From Rhodospirillaceae bacterium CCH5-H10 (GTDB lineage: Bacteria; Pseudomonadota; Alphaproteobacteria; Reyranellales; Reyranellaceae), in contig LSKJ01000044.1 in the NCBI GenBank assembly GCA_001557035.1, positions 1 through 28,716 on the forward strand: a stretch of 28,716 bases of DNA, written 5' to 3'. Positions 15,339-23,076 of the stretch are shown one piece after another. Within the stretch, counting starts at the first letter, position 1, and the number at the start of each line of letters is the position of its first letter. The position numbers and the translations under genes were made by a program. Under the pieces are notes generated by a model. That model saw only the letters and a list, made by a program, of their open reading frames with translations, had not been told where the DNA came from and ran no database searches.

Positions 15339-15689
15339 CTATTCGATGGGGACGAAGATGGAGTGACGAAGCTTGCCTTCGATCGCCTTGGAGCAGTGGC
15401 CCTTGCCGTGCGTGTCCTCGACCAGAATCACCTCGCCTGCCCCGATGATGCGGGTCTCGCCGTCGCTGGCCTGGATGGAGACGCCGGCGTCGAGGTTGAT
15501 GATGTACTGCCGGCGCGGCGCGGGATGCCATTCATAATCGTAGCTGCCGGGGGTCTCGCGAAAGATGATGCCGGTCGCCGGCAAAGTGGCCGACATCTTG
15601 CCGCCGCGGCCCTCGGTCTTCCACTCGATCTCGATGTCGCGGAAATGGGTCTCGCCCTGGGCGTCGACATACAGATTATGGATACGCAT
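15339..15689 (-). CDS. Small cupin-domain protein
   Basis: This 116-residue single-domain protein is beta-rich, with a cupin-like core: EWHPAPRRQYIINLDAGVSI, then GAGEVILVEDTHGKGH, giving His residues placed as in cupin motifs 1 and 2. The ATG at 15689 has AGGGAGAG about 9 nt upstream, better than the 10-codon-longer alternative at 15719, which is preferred by no ribosome site. It precedes the aminotransferase gene by 14 bp and probably shares its transcript. It may be a metal-dependent isomerase/dioxygenase or a small-molecule binding accessory; no activity can be assigned. Confidence 0.8.
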   Translation of the reverse strand: MRIHNLYVDAQGETHFRDIEIEWKTEGRGGKMSATLPATGIIFRETPGSYDYEWHPAPRRQYIINLDAGVSIQASDGETRIIGAGEVILVEDTHGKGHCSKAIEGKLRHSIFVPIE

Positions 15690-15738
15690 GAATTTTTCTC
15701 TCCCTTGCCCTCGCGGCACGACAGCTTAGAACGAAAGC
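15690..15738. promoter_or_regulatory. Divergent intergenic region
   Basis: These 49 bp separate the cupin gene start (minus) and the HAD phosphatase start (plus). The cupin Shine-Dalgarno sequence is inside. Both promoters should lie here or overlap the coding starts; no clear -10/-35 pair is visible. Confidence 0.35.
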
Positions 15739-16401
15739 ATGCTGAGGAAACCCGTTGAAGCCGTCCTTTTCGACATGGACGGTCTGCTGATCGACACGGA
15801 GGCCGTCTACATCGACGCCCTGCAGGATGCCGCCCGCGATCTCCAGATCGAGATGTCGCTCGACTTCTGCCATTCCATGATCGGCATCTCCGGTCGCGAA
15901 TGCGACGTGATGATCCAGAATTTCTATGGTGCGGAGTTCCGGATCGACCGTTTCCGCGAGCGCTTCTCGGGCCATGCCAAGCGCCGGCTGGACAGCCACC
16001 TGCCGGTCAAGCCCGGCGTCGTCGAAATGCTCGACTTCCTGGCGGGCCGCGGCCTGCGCCTCGCCGTCGCCACCGGTTCTGGCCGGATCACCGCCGAACG
16101 CCACCTGGGCAAGGCCGGCCTGATCGAGCGCTTCGCCGCCGTCGCGACGCGCGACGATGTCGAGAACGCCAAGCCGGCGCCCGACGTCTATCTCGAGGCC
16201 GCCCGCCGGCTCGGCGTGGCACCGGACCGTTGCATCGCCTTCGAGGATTCCAACGTCGGCCTCACCGCCGCGCATGCCGCCGGCACCATGGCCTTCATGG
16301 TCCCGGACATCCTGCCGCCACTGCCGGAAGTCCGCGCGAAATGCCTTCGCGTGTTTAGCGACCTGCACGAAGCACGGCAGCTCCTCGAAGTGTCTCTTTA
16401 A
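15739..16401 (+). CDS. HAD-superfamily hydrolase, beta-phosphoglucomutase/phosphatase-like
   Basis: This 220-residue protein has the four HAD motifs: motif I FDMDGLLIDTE (14-24, nucleophile Asp15 and Asp17), motif II Thr in AVATGSGR (about 109-116), motif III Lys in NAKPAPDVY, and motif IV FEDSNVG (about 170-176). The cap domain of the first class lies between motif I and motif II. Such proteins dephosphorylate sugar phosphates or, as beta-phosphoglucomutases, isomerise them; the DTE pattern suits either. Standalone gene, divergent from the cupin/aminotransferase pair. Substrate unknown. Confidence 0.88.
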   Translation: MLRKPVEAVLFDMDGLLIDTEAVYIDALQDAARDLQIEMSLDFCHSMIGISGRECDVMIQNFYGAEFRIDRFRERFSGHAKRRLDSHLPVKPGVVEMLDFLAGRGLRLAVATGSGRITAERHLGKAGLIERFAAVATRDDVENAKPAPDVYLEAARRLGVAPDRCIAFEDSNVGLTAAHAAGTMAFMVPDILPPLPEVRAKCLRVFSDLHEARQLLEVSL

Positions 16402-16464
16402 TTCAGTGAGACTGATCCACTACTCCGCCGGGCGCGTACACGTGCGTCAACAGCGGAGTTGCCT

Positions 16465-17280
16465 GTGCGCCTGCATCGTTTCCTGATTACCTGTCTTGCA
16501 TTCCTCTCGGTGCACGCAGGAACGGCTTCCGCCCAACCGACCAGCATCGGCAGCGAGCCCGCGGGTCCGCCGCCCAAGGACTGGACGTTCGATATCGGAC
16601 CGGGCATCGTCATTGCTCCGTGGTTCGAGGGCAGCGCGAACTATCGCGTCCTGCCGGTTCCGAACCTCGATCTGCGCTACCAGCGCGACAAGGTGTTCAT
16701 CTCCGCCCGCGACGGCGTCGGCGCCACCCTGTTCGACGAGTCCGGCTTCAAGGCCGGCCCGATTTTTCGCTACCGCTTCCCGCGCAACCAGGGCGACGGC
16801 GGCTACCTCTTCGGCACCGGCAACGTGCCGTTCACCATCGAGGGCGGCGCCTTCCTGCGCTACGACCAGCCGTACTTCGCGGCCAAGATCGAGCTGCGGC
16901 GCGGCATCGGCGGCAGCAACGGCCTGATCTTCGACGCGCTGGTCGACGGCAAGATGCGCCTGACCGACAGCCTGTTCCTGTCCGGCGGTCCGCGCCTGTC
17001 CGTTACCGACGGCACCTTCAACCAGGCCTATTTCGGCATCAACGCGCTCCAGTCGATCAACTCCGGCTACAGCCAGTACTATCCCGGCGCGGGACTTCGC
17101 AGCGTCGGCGTCGGGGCGAGCGCGCTGTGGCGCATCCACGACCGGCTGAGCTTCGTGGCCTTCGGCAGTTACAACTACCTGGCCGACACCGTGGCCTATT
17201 CGCCGATCGTGACGGGACCCGGCGGCTCGCGGAACCAGTTCGTGACCGGCGCCGCCCTCACCTGGCGATTCTCCTGGTGA
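16465..17280 (+). CDS. MipA/OmpV family outer-membrane protein
   Basis: This 271-residue protein begins with a signal peptide (MRLHRFLITCLAFLSVHAG, then TASA before Gln) and continues as alternating short beta strands, ending in LTWRFSW with the C-terminal aromatic residue of outer-membrane barrels. The IGPGIVIAPWFEGSANYRV stretch near the start of the mature chain matches the MipA/OmpV family. MipA in E. coli scaffolds murein synthesis and hydrolysis, but most family members have no proven role. GTG 16465 is chosen over TTG 16459 because GCGGAG lies 7 nt before it; the other spacing is too short. The operon is single-gene. Confidence 0.85.
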   Translation: MRLHRFLITCLAFLSVHAGTASAQPTSIGSEPAGPPPKDWTFDIGPGIVIAPWFEGSANYRVLPVPNLDLRYQRDKVFISARDGVGATLFDESGFKAGPIFRYRFPRNQGDGGYLFGTGNVPFTIEGGAFLRYDQPYFAAKIELRRGIGGSNGLIFDALVDGKMRLTDSLFLSGGPRLSVTDGTFNQAYFGINALQSINSGYSQYYPGAGLRSVGVGASALWRIHDRLSFVAFGSYNYLADTVAYSPIVTGPGGSRNQFVTGAALTWRFSW

Positions 17281-17287
17281 GGTTCGA

Positions 17288-17301
17288 CGAACTGTAGTTC
17301 G
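17288..17301 (+). terminator. Short palindrome after the MipA-like gene
   Basis: CGAACT-GT-AGTTCG forms a perfect 6-bp stem 8 bp after the stop codon and can be lengthened by GAGG/CCTC around a bulge. No T-run follows, so a factor-independent terminator is doubtful. The surrounding 17281-17379 region holds no gene. Confidence 0.3.
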
Positions 17302-17379
17302 CCTCCAGCACCCGGGCCGCCCCTCGACCTACGGTTGGAGGCGCGGCGACAGGCTTGGCCGGAGCGGACTCTAAGCGCC

Positions 17380-17964
17380 TCACCGCGTCGCCAGTCCGGT
17401 ATTGCGGACATTGCGCCCGGCGAGCGGGGTGCAGGCCCTGCCTTCGCAAAGCTCCGCCCTGTCATTGTAGAAATACATCAACCAGTTGTTGGTCGGCAGG
17501 CTGGTCCACTGCTCCATCAAGGCCTTGTCGACATGGGGCGCACGTTGCGGAATCCAGTTGCGCAGGCGGTACGGCGCATCCGGCAGAAGTCCGCCACTGC
17601 TGGCATAGTTGCCGTGCAGTCCCACCCGGGAGTTCGGCCCTTCCAGGCTCCGTTCGACGCCTCCCAGCCACATCCGCGAACAGGACGACGCACAGCGTCC
17701 GCGGATGACCGTGGACAGGCCACGCTCCCGGATCAGGTCTCCGACGCAATAGCCGGCCCGGGCATTACCCCCGCCCGAGTTGGTGAGAACGACGGTCCTG
17801 ATTGCGCTGTTGGAGAGGATTGCGCCGAGGGTCGTGCATTCGGATCCGTCGACGGCGCCCGACAGGATCACGGACTGGCCCTCGATCCTCATGTCCATGG
17901 CCCTAGCCTGGAGCGGCGTCAGCAAGGCCAACAGGACCAGCAGGGCGCGGCGCGGCGATCGCAT
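17380..17964 (-). CDS. Exported ClpP/crotonase-fold-like protein
   Basis: This 194-residue protein has an arginine-rich start and a hydrophobic core forming a signal peptide (about 1-22, ending ARA). The mature part recalls periplasmic Clp-fold proteins of the COG3904 type: VVLTNSGGGNARAG (58-71), then a cysteine-framed CASSCSRMWLGG (91-102) where Ser94 takes the position of the Clp nucleophile, and His117 in GLHGNY as the possible base. Five further Cys suggest disulfides. ATG 17964 is preferred over an 18-codon-longer reading because it gives a clean signal peptide. It lies 14 bp after the SDR stop in one minus-strand unit. Protease activity is inferred only. Confidence 0.6.
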   Translation of the reverse strand: MRSPRRALLVLLALLTPLQARAMDMRIEGQSVILSGAVDGSECTTLGAILSNSAIRTVVLTNSGGGNARAGYCVGDLIRERGLSTVIRGRCASSCSRMWLGGVERSLEGPNSRVGLHGNYASSGGLLPDAPYRLRNWIPQRAPHVDKALMEQWTSLPTNNWLMYFYNDRAELCEGRACTPLAGRNVRNTGLATR

Positions 17965-17978
17965 CTTCGTCGAACCGG

Positions 17979-18674
17979 CTAGAACTTCTCCACCCAGGGC
18001 CGCACCTCGACTTCCCAACTCCAGGCGCTGCGGTGCTGGTTCAGGACGTACCAGTAGGTCTCGGCGATGGCGTCCGGATCGAGCAGGCTGTCGGGCTTGT
18101 CGTCCGGCACCGCGCGCGCGGCGCTGCGGATGCCGCCGTCGATCACGAAATGGGCGACGTGGATACCCTTGGGCGAGAGCTCCCGCGCCATCGATTGCGC
18201 CAAACCGCGCAACGCGAACTTGCCCATGGCGAAGGTCGCGGAGAGCGCAAAGCCCTTCACGCCGGCGGTCGCGCCCGACAATAGGACCGCGCCCTCGCCC
18301 TTGGGCAGCATCCGCTTCACCGCCTGCTGCGAGACCAGGAAGGCGCCGAACGCGCTGATCTCGATCGCCCGCTTCACCTCGTCCGGCGGCAGGTCGACCA
18401 GCGCGCCCCGCACCCGGTTGCTGGCGTTGTAGACAACGACATCCGGCGTGCGGCCGGCGGCATCGAGCGCATCGAACAAGGCCGCGACGTCCTTTGGCTC
18501 AGCGGCGTTGCAGGCATGGACGGAGGCACCGGTCTCCTTCGCAAGTGCGGCAAGCTTGCCTGTCTCGCGGGCCGCCAGGTCGACCGACAGGCCGTTCCTG
18601 GCAAACAGGCGGGCCAGCGAAGCGCTGAGGCCCGGGCCGGTTCCGACGATCAGGGCGGAGCGATGTTTCGGCAT
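17979..18674 (-). CDS. SDR-family protein with altered catalytic Tyr
   Basis: This 231-residue protein has a classical Rossmann start (SALIVGTGPGLSASLARLFA, motif GTGPGLS 11-17), Asn83 in VVYNASN and Ser133 in VLLSGATAG. Where SDRs have YxxxK it has Phe148-Ala-Met-Gly-Lys152 (SATFAMGKFALRGLAQSM), so the catalytic Tyr is absent. The later GIHVAHFVIDGGI segment is typical of a group often annotated simply as SDR oxidoreductase. It may be inactive, use another donor, or serve a binding role. The ATG at 18674 faces a DsbA-family gene 71 bp away, and a secreted Clp-fold gene follows it. Confidence 0.82.
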   Translation of the reverse strand: MPKHRSALIVGTGPGLSASLARLFARNGLSVDLAARETGKLAALAKETGASVHACNAAEPKDVAALFDALDAAGRTPDVVVYNASNRVRGALVDLPPDEVKRAIEISAFGAFLVSQQAVKRMLPKGEGAVLLSGATAGVKGFALSATFAMGKFALRGLAQSMARELSPKGIHVAHFVIDGGIRSAARAVPDDKPDSLLDPDAIAETYWYVLNQHRSAWSWEVEVRPWVEKF

Positions 18675-18745
18675 GGATTGTCCTCTCGTTGCCCGGGATT
18701 CGGGGCAGGTATAGGCTTTCCGTCAATAGGGAAGGAAACGAAGCC
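18675..18745. promoter_or_regulatory. Divergent intergenic region
   Basis: These 71 bp separate the SDR (minus) and FrnE-like (plus) starts. A GGTATAGGC stretch at about 18707-18715 may hold a -10-like element for the plus strand, and GGAAGGAAA at about 18730-18738 is the plus-strand ribosome site. Confidence 0.4.
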
Positions 18746-19417
18746 ATGGACCAGGCTCAACCGACCGGCCGTATCGATGTCATCTCCGACGTGATCTGCC
18801 CGTGGTGCTACATCGGCAAGCGCCAGCTCGAACGTGCGCTCGATCTGCTCGCCACACAGCATTGCAAGGTCGCGGTCGCCTGGCATCCGTTCCAGCTCAA
18901 TCCCGACATGCCCGCCGAAGGCGCCGAGCGCACGAGCTATCGCGTCGCCAAGTTCGGCAGCCTCGAACGCTCACAGCAGCTGGATCAACGCATCACCGAG
19001 ACCGCCGCGACGGTCGGCCTGGAGTTCCATCTCGACCGCATCAAGCGCACGCCCAACACCGTGAACGCCCACCGCCTGATCCGCTACGCCGGTCCGCGCG
19101 GGCTCCAGGACGCGGTCGTCGAGGAACTGTTCGAGAGCTATTTCTGCAAGGGCGCCGACATCGGCGACACCACCGTCCTCGCGGGCATCGCCGCCGAAGC
19201 GGGGCTCGACCGTGCCGAAGTGCTGGCGATGCTGTCGGGCGACGAGGGCCGCCGCGAAGTGCTGGCCGGCGACCAGATGGCGCGCAACGCCGGCATCCAG
19301 GGCGTGCCGAGCTTCGCACTGCAGGGCCACGTGCTCTTCTCCGGCGCGGTGCCTGCCGAGGAGATGGCCCAGAACTTCCGCCGCGCGTGGGAAATCCTGA
19401 AGAACCGGGCGGCGTAG
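18746..19417 (+). CDS. DsbA-family protein, FrnE/2-hydroxychromene-2-carboxylate isomerase-like
   Basis: This 223-residue thioredoxin-fold protein with a helical insertion has the redox site CPWC at 18-21 (SDVICPWCYIGKRQLERAL), the FQLNPDMP segment near 50, and GVPSFAL carrying the cis-Pro near 185. No signal peptide is seen, so it is cytosolic like FrnE. FrnE-type proteins have been linked to polyketide and oxidative-stress chemistry; the same fold without the CxxC is glutathione-dependent isomerase. The CPWC here favours a disulfide oxidoreductase. ATG 18746 follows GGAAGGAAA and removes a 19-codon extension with no ribosome site. It ends 7 bp before a palindromic repeat pair. Confidence 0.88.
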   Translation: MDQAQPTGRIDVISDVICPWCYIGKRQLERALDLLATQHCKVAVAWHPFQLNPDMPAEGAERTSYRVAKFGSLERSQQLDQRITETAATVGLEFHLDRIKRTPNTVNAHRLIRYAGPRGLQDAVVEELFESYFCKGADIGDTTVLAGIAAEAGLDRAEVLAMLSGDEGRREVLAGDQMARNAGIQGVPSFALQGHVLFSGAVPAEEMAQNFRRAWEILKNRAA

Positions 19418-19424
19418 AAAACAT

Positions 19425-19553
19425 CCGTCGTCCTGAGCGAAGCCGCTCGCAGAGCGGCGCAGTCGAAGGACCTGTTTTCCGACACACCGCGCTCGTTGAA
19501 ACGAAAAGAGGTCCTTCGACTACGCGCCTTCGGCGCTTCGCTCAGGACGACGG
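19425..19553. repeat. Inverted pair of REP-like palindromic units, locus 3
   Basis: Left unit 19425-19473 and right unit 19509-19553 are inverted copies with a 35-bp spacer. Shared outer sequence is CCGTCGTCCTGAGCGAAG and GTCGAAGGACCT; the inner hairpins differ, CCGCTC-GCA-GAGCGG in the left and GCGCC-TTC-GGCGC in the right. The pair sits between convergent genes, 3 bp from the AsmA stop, so it may serve as a bidirectional 3' end. Confidence 0.92.
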
Positions 19554-19556
19554 AGT

Positions 19557-22500
19557 TTACCGGCCGCGAATGTTCATCGTCGGAGCGGCGAGCGGGCCGC
19601 TGATCGTCATCACATAGTCGGTCGCGCCGTTCGAGCCGGCGTCGAGCGCGATGGTCGTCTCCGTGGTGGCGGAGGTCAGGCTGGTGCGGCTGTCGATACG
19701 CGCCGTCGCATTCGGGCCCTTCACCGCGTGGTTCTGCAGCCGGATCTCGCCGTTCGAAAGCGTGATGTCGCCTTCGATCGAACTCTGCGCATTGATGAAC
19801 CCCGAGAGGACCGCCGAGTTGAAGCCCATCTCGGTGCTGAAGATGCTGCCGACGCCCGTTGCGAACGAGGCGAGGCCCAGCGAGCCCTTGGTGACCGACG
19901 GGTAGACGACGCCGGACAGATGACCCTGGCCCGTCAACGAATCGCGAATCTGCTCGGGTGAGTTGCCCTGGCCCTGCAGCGCGATCTTCATGACGTTGAT
20001 CTTGCCATCGATCGCCACCGTCAGATTGTCGTTGCCGAAGACGTTCTGGCCCGCCGTGCCGCGCAGCATCTCGCCGACATAGATGCCCTGCAGGGTGCCC
20101 GCGACGTCGACCGTCATCGTGTCCTTCGACGCATCGATCGTGCCGCCGAAATCGACGGCGCCGCTGTAGAACTGACCGGTGAGCTTCGACACCTTCACGA
20201 CGCCGTTCTTCAGGGTCGCGTCCATGTCGGCATAGGTCACCTTGAGGGACCCGAACTCGATCGCGCTGGTTTCGAGATTCAGGGTCGCATCGAAAGCGCG
20301 GAGGGCCGAGAGATCGATCTGCTTGCCGGCGGCTGCGCGGGGCGCGCGGGCCGGCAGCGGCACGGAAGCAGCGTTCGGTCCAGCCGGTGCCGCCGGCAGC
20401 GCCGGCGTGGGCACGGCGGTCGCCGGCGCGTCGGTGACTCCCAGCCAATCGTCGAGGTCCAGCGTTCCGGGGATGCGCAGGTTGGCGGTGAAGTTGGGGC
20501 GTTGCCCCAGCGTGGCGTCGATGCGGCCCGCCATCTGCGTGCCCAAGGCCGTGAGGTTGCCGTCGAAGGCGGCACGCTGTTCATTGCCCTTGAACGCGCC
20601 TTCCGCCGCCAAAGCGCCCAGCCCTTCCTGAGGACGCCCGGTGGCGACCGAGACCAGCCGGCTCGCATCCTGGGCCTGCACGCTGAAATTCGAGAGGTCG
20701 AAGGCGAACTTGTCGCCCAGCACCAGCGACCCTGTGGCGCGCGCCGTCGTGCCAGCCGCCGTAACCGAGGCATTGCGCAGGTTCAACGCTTCCATCGTTC
20801 CGGCGACGTTGCCTCCGGCCGTCGAGGCGCCCAGCTTGCCGTTCAGGAATTTCGGCAACCCGGCATAGACCAGCAGCTTGTCGGTGTCCGGCATGTTCGC
20901 GTTGAAAGTGATGTCGAAGCGCGGGACCGTGCCGAAATCGAGGACCTGCCCTTTGAAGTCGAACTTGGCGCCCAGGACATCGGCGACCTTGAGTCCGTTC
21001 ACCTTGAGCAGATTGCCCTGGATGGAAAGATCGGCATCGATCCCGCCCAGCGTCTCACCCCGGAACTGAAGCTTCGCGACCTTCGCCTTCAGTCCCAGCA
21101 CCGGCAGCGTCTTGTCCGGAGGCGCCGGCGCGGCGGGCGCGGTGAGCACCGGCGCGGTGGCCGTCGTCACCGCTGCCGGCAAGACGGAAGAGAGCGGTGC
21201 GGCTTCCTGCGGCTGCGGCAGGTAGGCGTCGAGATCGAAGCGATCGAGTTGCACCGTGGTCGCCACGGTGAGAGGCACGCCGAACGCGATGCTGCCGCTG
21301 CCGGTGGCGGGCTGGCCGTCGAGGTTCATGGCGAGGTCGGAGATCTGCAGGCTGTTCGCCGTCGAGGCGACCTTGCCCTTGATCGACAGCGACTGGAGCT
21401 TGCCGGCCGGTATTCCGGACGTGTCGATCTCCAGCCACGCCAGGGTTTCGCGCAGGCGTGAACCGGTGAGGCTGAACGCACCGGCCGACTGGACGGGGTT
21501 GGCGACACGCTTGGCGCCGGCATCGGCCGCCGCCGCGGGTGCGGCATTGGCCTCCAGCACCATGTCTCCCGGCAGGATGGCGCTGAGGCGCGGCACGGCG
21601 ATCACGCCCTTTCGAATCTCCACCGCGAGCGCCACGTCGCGCATCGTACCCTTGCGGTAGGTGACTTCCTTCGCGTCGATCGAGAACACCACGGTGAAGG
21701 CCGCCGGGAACGGCGACAGCGACCCCGGCGGCTTGGCCGCGGCTGACGGATTGGCCGGCGCCGCCGCGGGCGGCTTTGCGGGAGCGGCAGGTTGCGCGGC
21801 GGGTGCGGTGGAGGCCTGAGCGGGTGGAGTCGCGGGCGATTTGCCGGATGGGGCGGCCGGTGGATTCGCGGCGGCGCCCGTGGCAGCGGGCTGGACCGGC
21901 TTCGGCCTGAAAGCGTCGGGATCGGACAGCAACGCGATCCACTTGCCGGCGTCGAGCCTCGCCATCGACAGCCGGCTCTCGAGGGAGGGGTTCGCGCCCC
22001 CGGTCAGGACGACGTTGCCCGCCACGGTCTCGTCGGCCATCGACATCTTGAAGTTCGTCAGCGCCAGTCGTTCCGCCGACAGGTCGATGTCGCCGTCAAA
22101 CGCGAACTGGCCGATCACCGACGCGCCAAACGCCGGAGGCTCCTGTCCGCCCGCCCGCACCAGGGTGGCAATGAAATCCGTCAGGCCGGCGGTCGACAGG
22201 GAGACCTTGCCCTTTACGTCGGCATCGACGGCGATGCGGCTGATATGGCCGTCGAAGTTCAGCGACCCGCTCTGGATCTTCAGCTTGAAGGACATGTCGT
22301 TGCCCTTGTCCGTCGGCGTGCCGACGGATGCCATCAACGACAGCGGGACGCCGTTGACGGTCGCGGTGCCGTCGAAACTGAATGGGCCCTGGAAGGAGCC
22401 GACCGAAGCCAGGAGATCGACGTTTTCCGCCTTCAGTGTCTGGTTGGTCTTGGGATTGGTGTAGCTGAGCGTCCCCTCGCGGATCCGGAGCGTGCCGATC

Positions 22501-22970
22501 GCCAGGTGAAGGCCGCTGCTCGGCGCGCCCGCAGGCTGGCTGGCGCCCGCGCCAGGGGCAAATTCCCAGTTCGGGCGGCCCTCGGCGTCGGTCTCGAGGA
22601 CGATGCTCGGCCGGAACAGCGTGAGCCGGCCCACCTCGATCTTGCCGCGCAGCAGCGCGCCCAGGGAGGGCGAAACACCGATCCAGCGCACATCCACCAT
22701 CTGCGCGCCCTTGGCGCCGACGGCATTGGCGAAATGGACCTGGCGCGCACTGATCCGGGGCCGCGGGAAGAAGGTGAGCTTGAGCGGCCCCTCGATCACC
22801 AGTTCGCGGCCCGTCGCCTCCTTCACGGCGGCGATCATGGCCGGTTTGTACTGCTCGACGTTCAGCAGGGTTGGCGCCATGAAGCCGGCGAACGCCAGCA
22901 GGGCGAAGAACGCCGCGACTGCCGCTCCGATCCGGATCCAGGTTCGCTTCCGCATGGCCAATGGGTTCAT
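19557..22970 (-). CDS. AsmA-family inner-membrane-anchored periplasmic protein
   Basis: This 1137-residue protein has one N-terminal transmembrane segment (about 12-31) and then a long beta-rich periplasmic body. The AsmA start is clear: VKEATGRELVIEGPLKLTFF with FPRPRISARQVHFAN (about 49-82), and the C-terminal quarter (about 930-1137) matches AsmA_2, with LTGQGHLSGVV and GFNSAVLSGFIN. AsmA proteins of the VPS13/Chorein-like group are proposed to pass phospholipid to the outer membrane. A Pro/Ala-rich linker at about 356-421 divides the body. ATG 22970 or the ATG at 22955 could be the start; neither has a strong ribosome site. Stop TAA lies just beside repeat locus 3. Confidence 0.88.
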   Translation of the reverse strand: MNPLAMRKRTWIRIGAAVAAFFALLAFAGFMAPTLLNVEQYKPAMIAAVKEATGRELVIEGPLKLTFFPRPRISARQVHFANAVGAKGAQMVDVRWIGVSPSLGALLRGKIEVGRLTLFRPSIVLETDAEGRPNWEFAPGAGASQPAGAPSSGLHLAIGTLRIREGTLSYTNPKTNQTLKAENVDLLASVGSFQGPFSFDGTATVNGVPLSLMASVGTPTDKGNDMSFKLKIQSGSLNFDGHISRIAVDADVKGKVSLSTAGLTDFIATLVRAGGQEPPAFGASVIGQFAFDGDIDLSAERLALTNFKMSMADETVAGNVVLTGGANPSLESRLSMARLDAGKWIALLSDPDAFRPKPVQPAATGAAANPPAAPSGKSPATPPAQASTAPAAQPAAPAKPPAAAPANPSAAAKPPGSLSPFPAAFTVVFSIDAKEVTYRKGTMRDVALAVEIRKGVIAVPRLSAILPGDMVLEANAAPAAAADAGAKRVANPVQSAGAFSLTGSRLRETLAWLEIDTSGIPAGKLQSLSIKGKVASTANSLQISDLAMNLDGQPATGSGSIAFGVPLTVATTVQLDRFDLDAYLPQPQEAAPLSSVLPAAVTTATAPVLTAPAAPAPPDKTLPVLGLKAKVAKLQFRGETLGGIDADLSIQGNLLKVNGLKVADVLGAKFDFKGQVLDFGTVPRFDITFNANMPDTDKLLVYAGLPKFLNGKLGASTAGGNVAGTMEALNLRNASVTAAGTTARATGSLVLGDKFAFDLSNFSVQAQDASRLVSVATGRPQEGLGALAAEGAFKGNEQRAAFDGNLTALGTQMAGRIDATLGQRPNFTANLRIPGTLDLDDWLGVTDAPATAVPTPALPAAPAGPNAASVPLPARAPRAAAGKQIDLSALRAFDATLNLETSAIEFGSLKVTYADMDATLKNGVVKVSKLTGQFYSGAVDFGGTIDASKDTMTVDVAGTLQGIYVGEMLRGTAGQNVFGNDNLTVAIDGKINVMKIALQGQGNSPEQIRDSLTGQGHLSGVVYPSVTKGSLGLASFATGVGSIFSTEMGFNSAVLSGFINAQSSIEGDITLSNGEIRLQNHAVKGPNATARIDSRTSLTSATTETTIALDAGSNGATDYVMTISGPLAAPTMNIRGR

Positions 22971-23057
22971 GTAATGCCGGCTGGCGTGTGAACGCTCCAG
23001 GCCGCCACAGGATGCCTGCAGTCTAGTGGAGAGACCGCATCGGGGCTATTCCAAGGT

Positions 23058-23076
23058 GCGGCCGGCCTCAGGCCGC
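23058..23076 (-). terminator. GC hairpin over the stop of the permease gene
   Basis: GCGGCC (23058-23063) and GGCCGC (23071-23076) can pair around a 7-nt loop that contains the TGA of the ABC permease (23068-23070). No U-run follows on the minus strand, so it is at best a weak or factor-aided 3' end. The 97-bp gap 22971-23067 holds no gene. Confidence 0.3.
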
